Below, in pieces: positions 53,201 to 56,200 of a DNA stretch of 64,000 bases (position 1 is its first letter; each line of letters starts with the position of its first letter). Origin of the DNA: Epiperipatus broadwayi. Taxonomy: Eukaryota; Onychophora; Udeonychophora; Euonychophora; Peripatidae. The stretch lies in assembly GCA_028023455.1 (NCBI GenBank), contig JAQFVV010006203.1:11320876-11384875 (forward strand). The letters are read 5' to 3'. The notes under the pieces were generated by a model that saw only the letters and a program-made list of their open reading frames with translations, had not been told where the DNA came from and ran no database searches. The position numbers and the translations under genes were made by a program.

Positions 53201-56200
53201 AGTTAGAATAGAAAATAAATGAGAATACTTAAAAATATGAAGACAAGTTTTAAAAAAGAACACCATCAATGTATTACCCTTTATTGCCTTTATGCATGAA
53301 ATATGCAATGCTTTTAAAAAACATGATAAAGTATTAAGAAAAATAAATAAAAAAATTTGTAACAAAACTCGTTCTTATAAAGACTAAAGATTGTTTTGTA
53401 TGTAGGTGATGGTTAAATTAAGTTTACAGATTTACATGCAAAAATATGGAATAATTATGTAAATTTGAAAGATAAATTTAGAAAAAAATGAAAATATATG
53501 TAAAAAGTTTTCATAGAAATAATTAAGAGCTGAAAAGAATTCAGCATATTCTTAAAATTAGAATAATAAGGATTATTTGAATGACTTCATGAACTTTAAA
53601 GAGTAAAAACTGGAAATGAATGGTTTTAGGAAAGAAGATTATTACCAGTATTGGAAGTAGAAAACAGGAGATAAAACAGTTTAGTAGGAGTATCTGAATA
53701 ATGTGAGATATTAACTACTAAAAGTTATCAAATAATAAAATTTAATTTAGAGGGGGAAAAACCAATTACTTTTTCGTGATTAATATTAAGTATAATTTTT
53801 TGCTTCCTTTTCAACAGCAGTAATTTAATAAATCAATAAATATTCCTCTTTATTTTTTTCAAAAATACTTAATTAATTTCAATATATAAATAATTCTTCA
53901 TATAATTTTTTTATATAAATCTTGTTTCCTATTATTCTGCAGCTCCACCTACATAGCCATTTCCTGTGGCCACTTTCAGCATTTATTTCTTACTCTAATT
54001 TTCTCTCCACGAAATGAAATATAAAAACAATGGCCTTAAGTAAAAAGAAAGATCACATTAAGTTTGCTTAATATTATCAATCTTACAATCATTTCATGAG
54101 AGAAAATTAGACAGGAATAAACCTTGATAATGACTATAGGAGATGGTCAAAATGTAGATGAAAATACAGATTAATATGATCATGAAAAAACATTTGATTC
54201 ATAAAATAAAGCAAGGTTTACGAATTTTGTTTCACATTTTTCTCACCAGAGTGTTTCTTGTCGAATATTTAAATAAGAAAATAATTAAAAATAATTAAAA
54301 TAATAATTAAAAAAATAACAATATATCCTACCAACATTCGTAATTACTATCCATTGTAGTTTTCGCTTACAATAGTGATAAAATTAGCAAAGACTGCATC
54401 AGTTGTGTAGAGAGTCCTAAAAGCAAATTCCTGCAGATATGATTCGAATAAAGTACTGTTGGTCCCGCACTGATGTTTCAGCTTGCGTTTAGCTCTCATC
54501 CACATATTTTCCACATTTTGTGTGTGGATATCAGAGTCGTGAGGATCTACAAAGTTCTCCTGGTGTATGATGACAGAGTGCATATATATACCATTACGGA
54601 TTGTGCTTAAGTTGTTGTATGCACCCCATCCATCCGTAATGATGTGGGTCCCTGGTAAAATATGTTCTTGTATTTTTGCTTCGAGAGTCGCAGCTGATCG
54701 GTTAAGGACCTCTACTAAGAAACACTTTCCTGAATTTCTCTCTATTCCACCAAAGACCCAATGACCTTCTCGAATTGCTCCTCTGTGATATTTTCGATGA
54801 AAATATTTCATTTCATCAACTTCTACGATTTTAGGTGCTCCATTATCATCAAATCCACCAACCTGCATTGGATGTCTGTGAAAATATGTTGCGCACTCCT
54901 CGCGGCAAAAATTTGCCCAGTCTACTATAGTGTGCCAACTTACACTTAGCTCGTGAACAAGAAAACACTGTGGCAAATTATGTGCCCAATAATATGCTAC
55001 AAGCATAATTGTCTTGAAGGATAAATGGCTTCTAAAAAAAAAAGAACCCTTTCTGATAGATACACGATGGCGACATAATCTGCATTGCCATCTGTGACCA
55101 TCTCCATATTCTTGCTGTTTGTTGAGAGAACACTGCACACCGCAATGCTAGCATAGAGTACTATTTTTAAGCAGGCACTTCCTTGCTAACCACTTCATTG
55201 CCTACTCCAGAGTTCGAAGCTCATTCACCAACAGAAATGATGTCCAATTTTCTACGTGAATATCTGCAGCATGTAACAGTTCATTTTCTGGTACTACAAC
55301 TATATTACCATTTAAAGGATTCATTTTATGAATTACACTGTAAATTAAAAAACACTCTGAAAAATACGTGTTACAACTTTGGAAAACTTGTAAAATATGC
55401 ACCAAGACAGTGTAACAATTCCACACTAATTCAACAAGAAACACTGTGGTGAGAAAAATTTGGACAGTAATTACAAATGTTGGTAGGATATATTGTTATT
55501 ATTTTAATTATTTTTTTAATTATTATTTTAATTATTTTTAATTATTTTCTTATTTAAATATTCGCCAAGAAACACTCTGATGAGAAAGATTTGAAACAAA
55601 ATTCGAATTTTATTGTGACCTGGAAAGTGCAGTTTTACCGAAAAATTATGTGGAGAATTATTTATTCATTGTTGCTTAGATACTGTAACAACTTATAGGC
55701 AGGAAACATAAATGGATTGATTTTTTACAGATCAATACAAGTCTTGGACCACGAAAAGTTTCAATGGGTCCACGTAGGCCACCACATAGACTCTCAGAAC
55801 CAATTACAAAAGATTCATGGGTAAATACAGAAAGGTAATTATTATTTTACACTTTTTAGCATTATTTAATAGAAATTATAGTAAATTTCATTCATTCGAT
55901 TTTTTTTACATTAAGAAATTATATTAAAAACAGAAGTATTTATTTTGTTTTAGATTACATTCAATATTATTATAAGTAATCTTAGTATTATTTAATCAAC
56001 ATAACATGTCTAACTGCTTTAGTTCAGTGTTAAAGTGGTGCAACTGAGAGCAACTAATCATGTGATTATTATTTTTTTAGAATTATGATGTAAAAATATT
56101 CACCATTATTATGTAATGGACTTGTAGTTCCATCATTACATTATATATTGTTTTTTTTTTTAATATAAGAACTACAAAATATTATAAGAAGATGATAAGT

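Larger units (their letters stand above)
37803..55730 (+). other. KIF12-like intron (17.9 kb) with Penelope-like, Merlin and foldback elements
   Basis: GT at 37803, AG at 55729-55730. Listed elements apart, 38215-38620 and 39400-41000 look like old unidentified repeat remnants. Stretches 42050-45340, 50110-52590 and 53190-54215 are AT-rich with no frame I can support. Confidence 0.65.

Noticed and set aside
52297-53365. Minus-strand frames of 74-83 codons
   Set aside because: Leu/Ile/Phe/Cys-rich peptides typical of translated AT-rich DNA; partly inside the family 3 foldback.
55183-55452. Plus- and minus-strand frames of 80-89 codons next to the Merlin transposase
   Set aside because: The minus one ends at a stop just before the transposase ATG and shows no transposase motif; the plus one is its shadow.
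55565-55600. CTGATGA...GAAAC at the right end of the Merlin element, resembling a hammerhead
   Set aside because: The intervening bases leave no possible stem II loop, and the flanks pair with the other Merlin end, not as stem I. Chance match.
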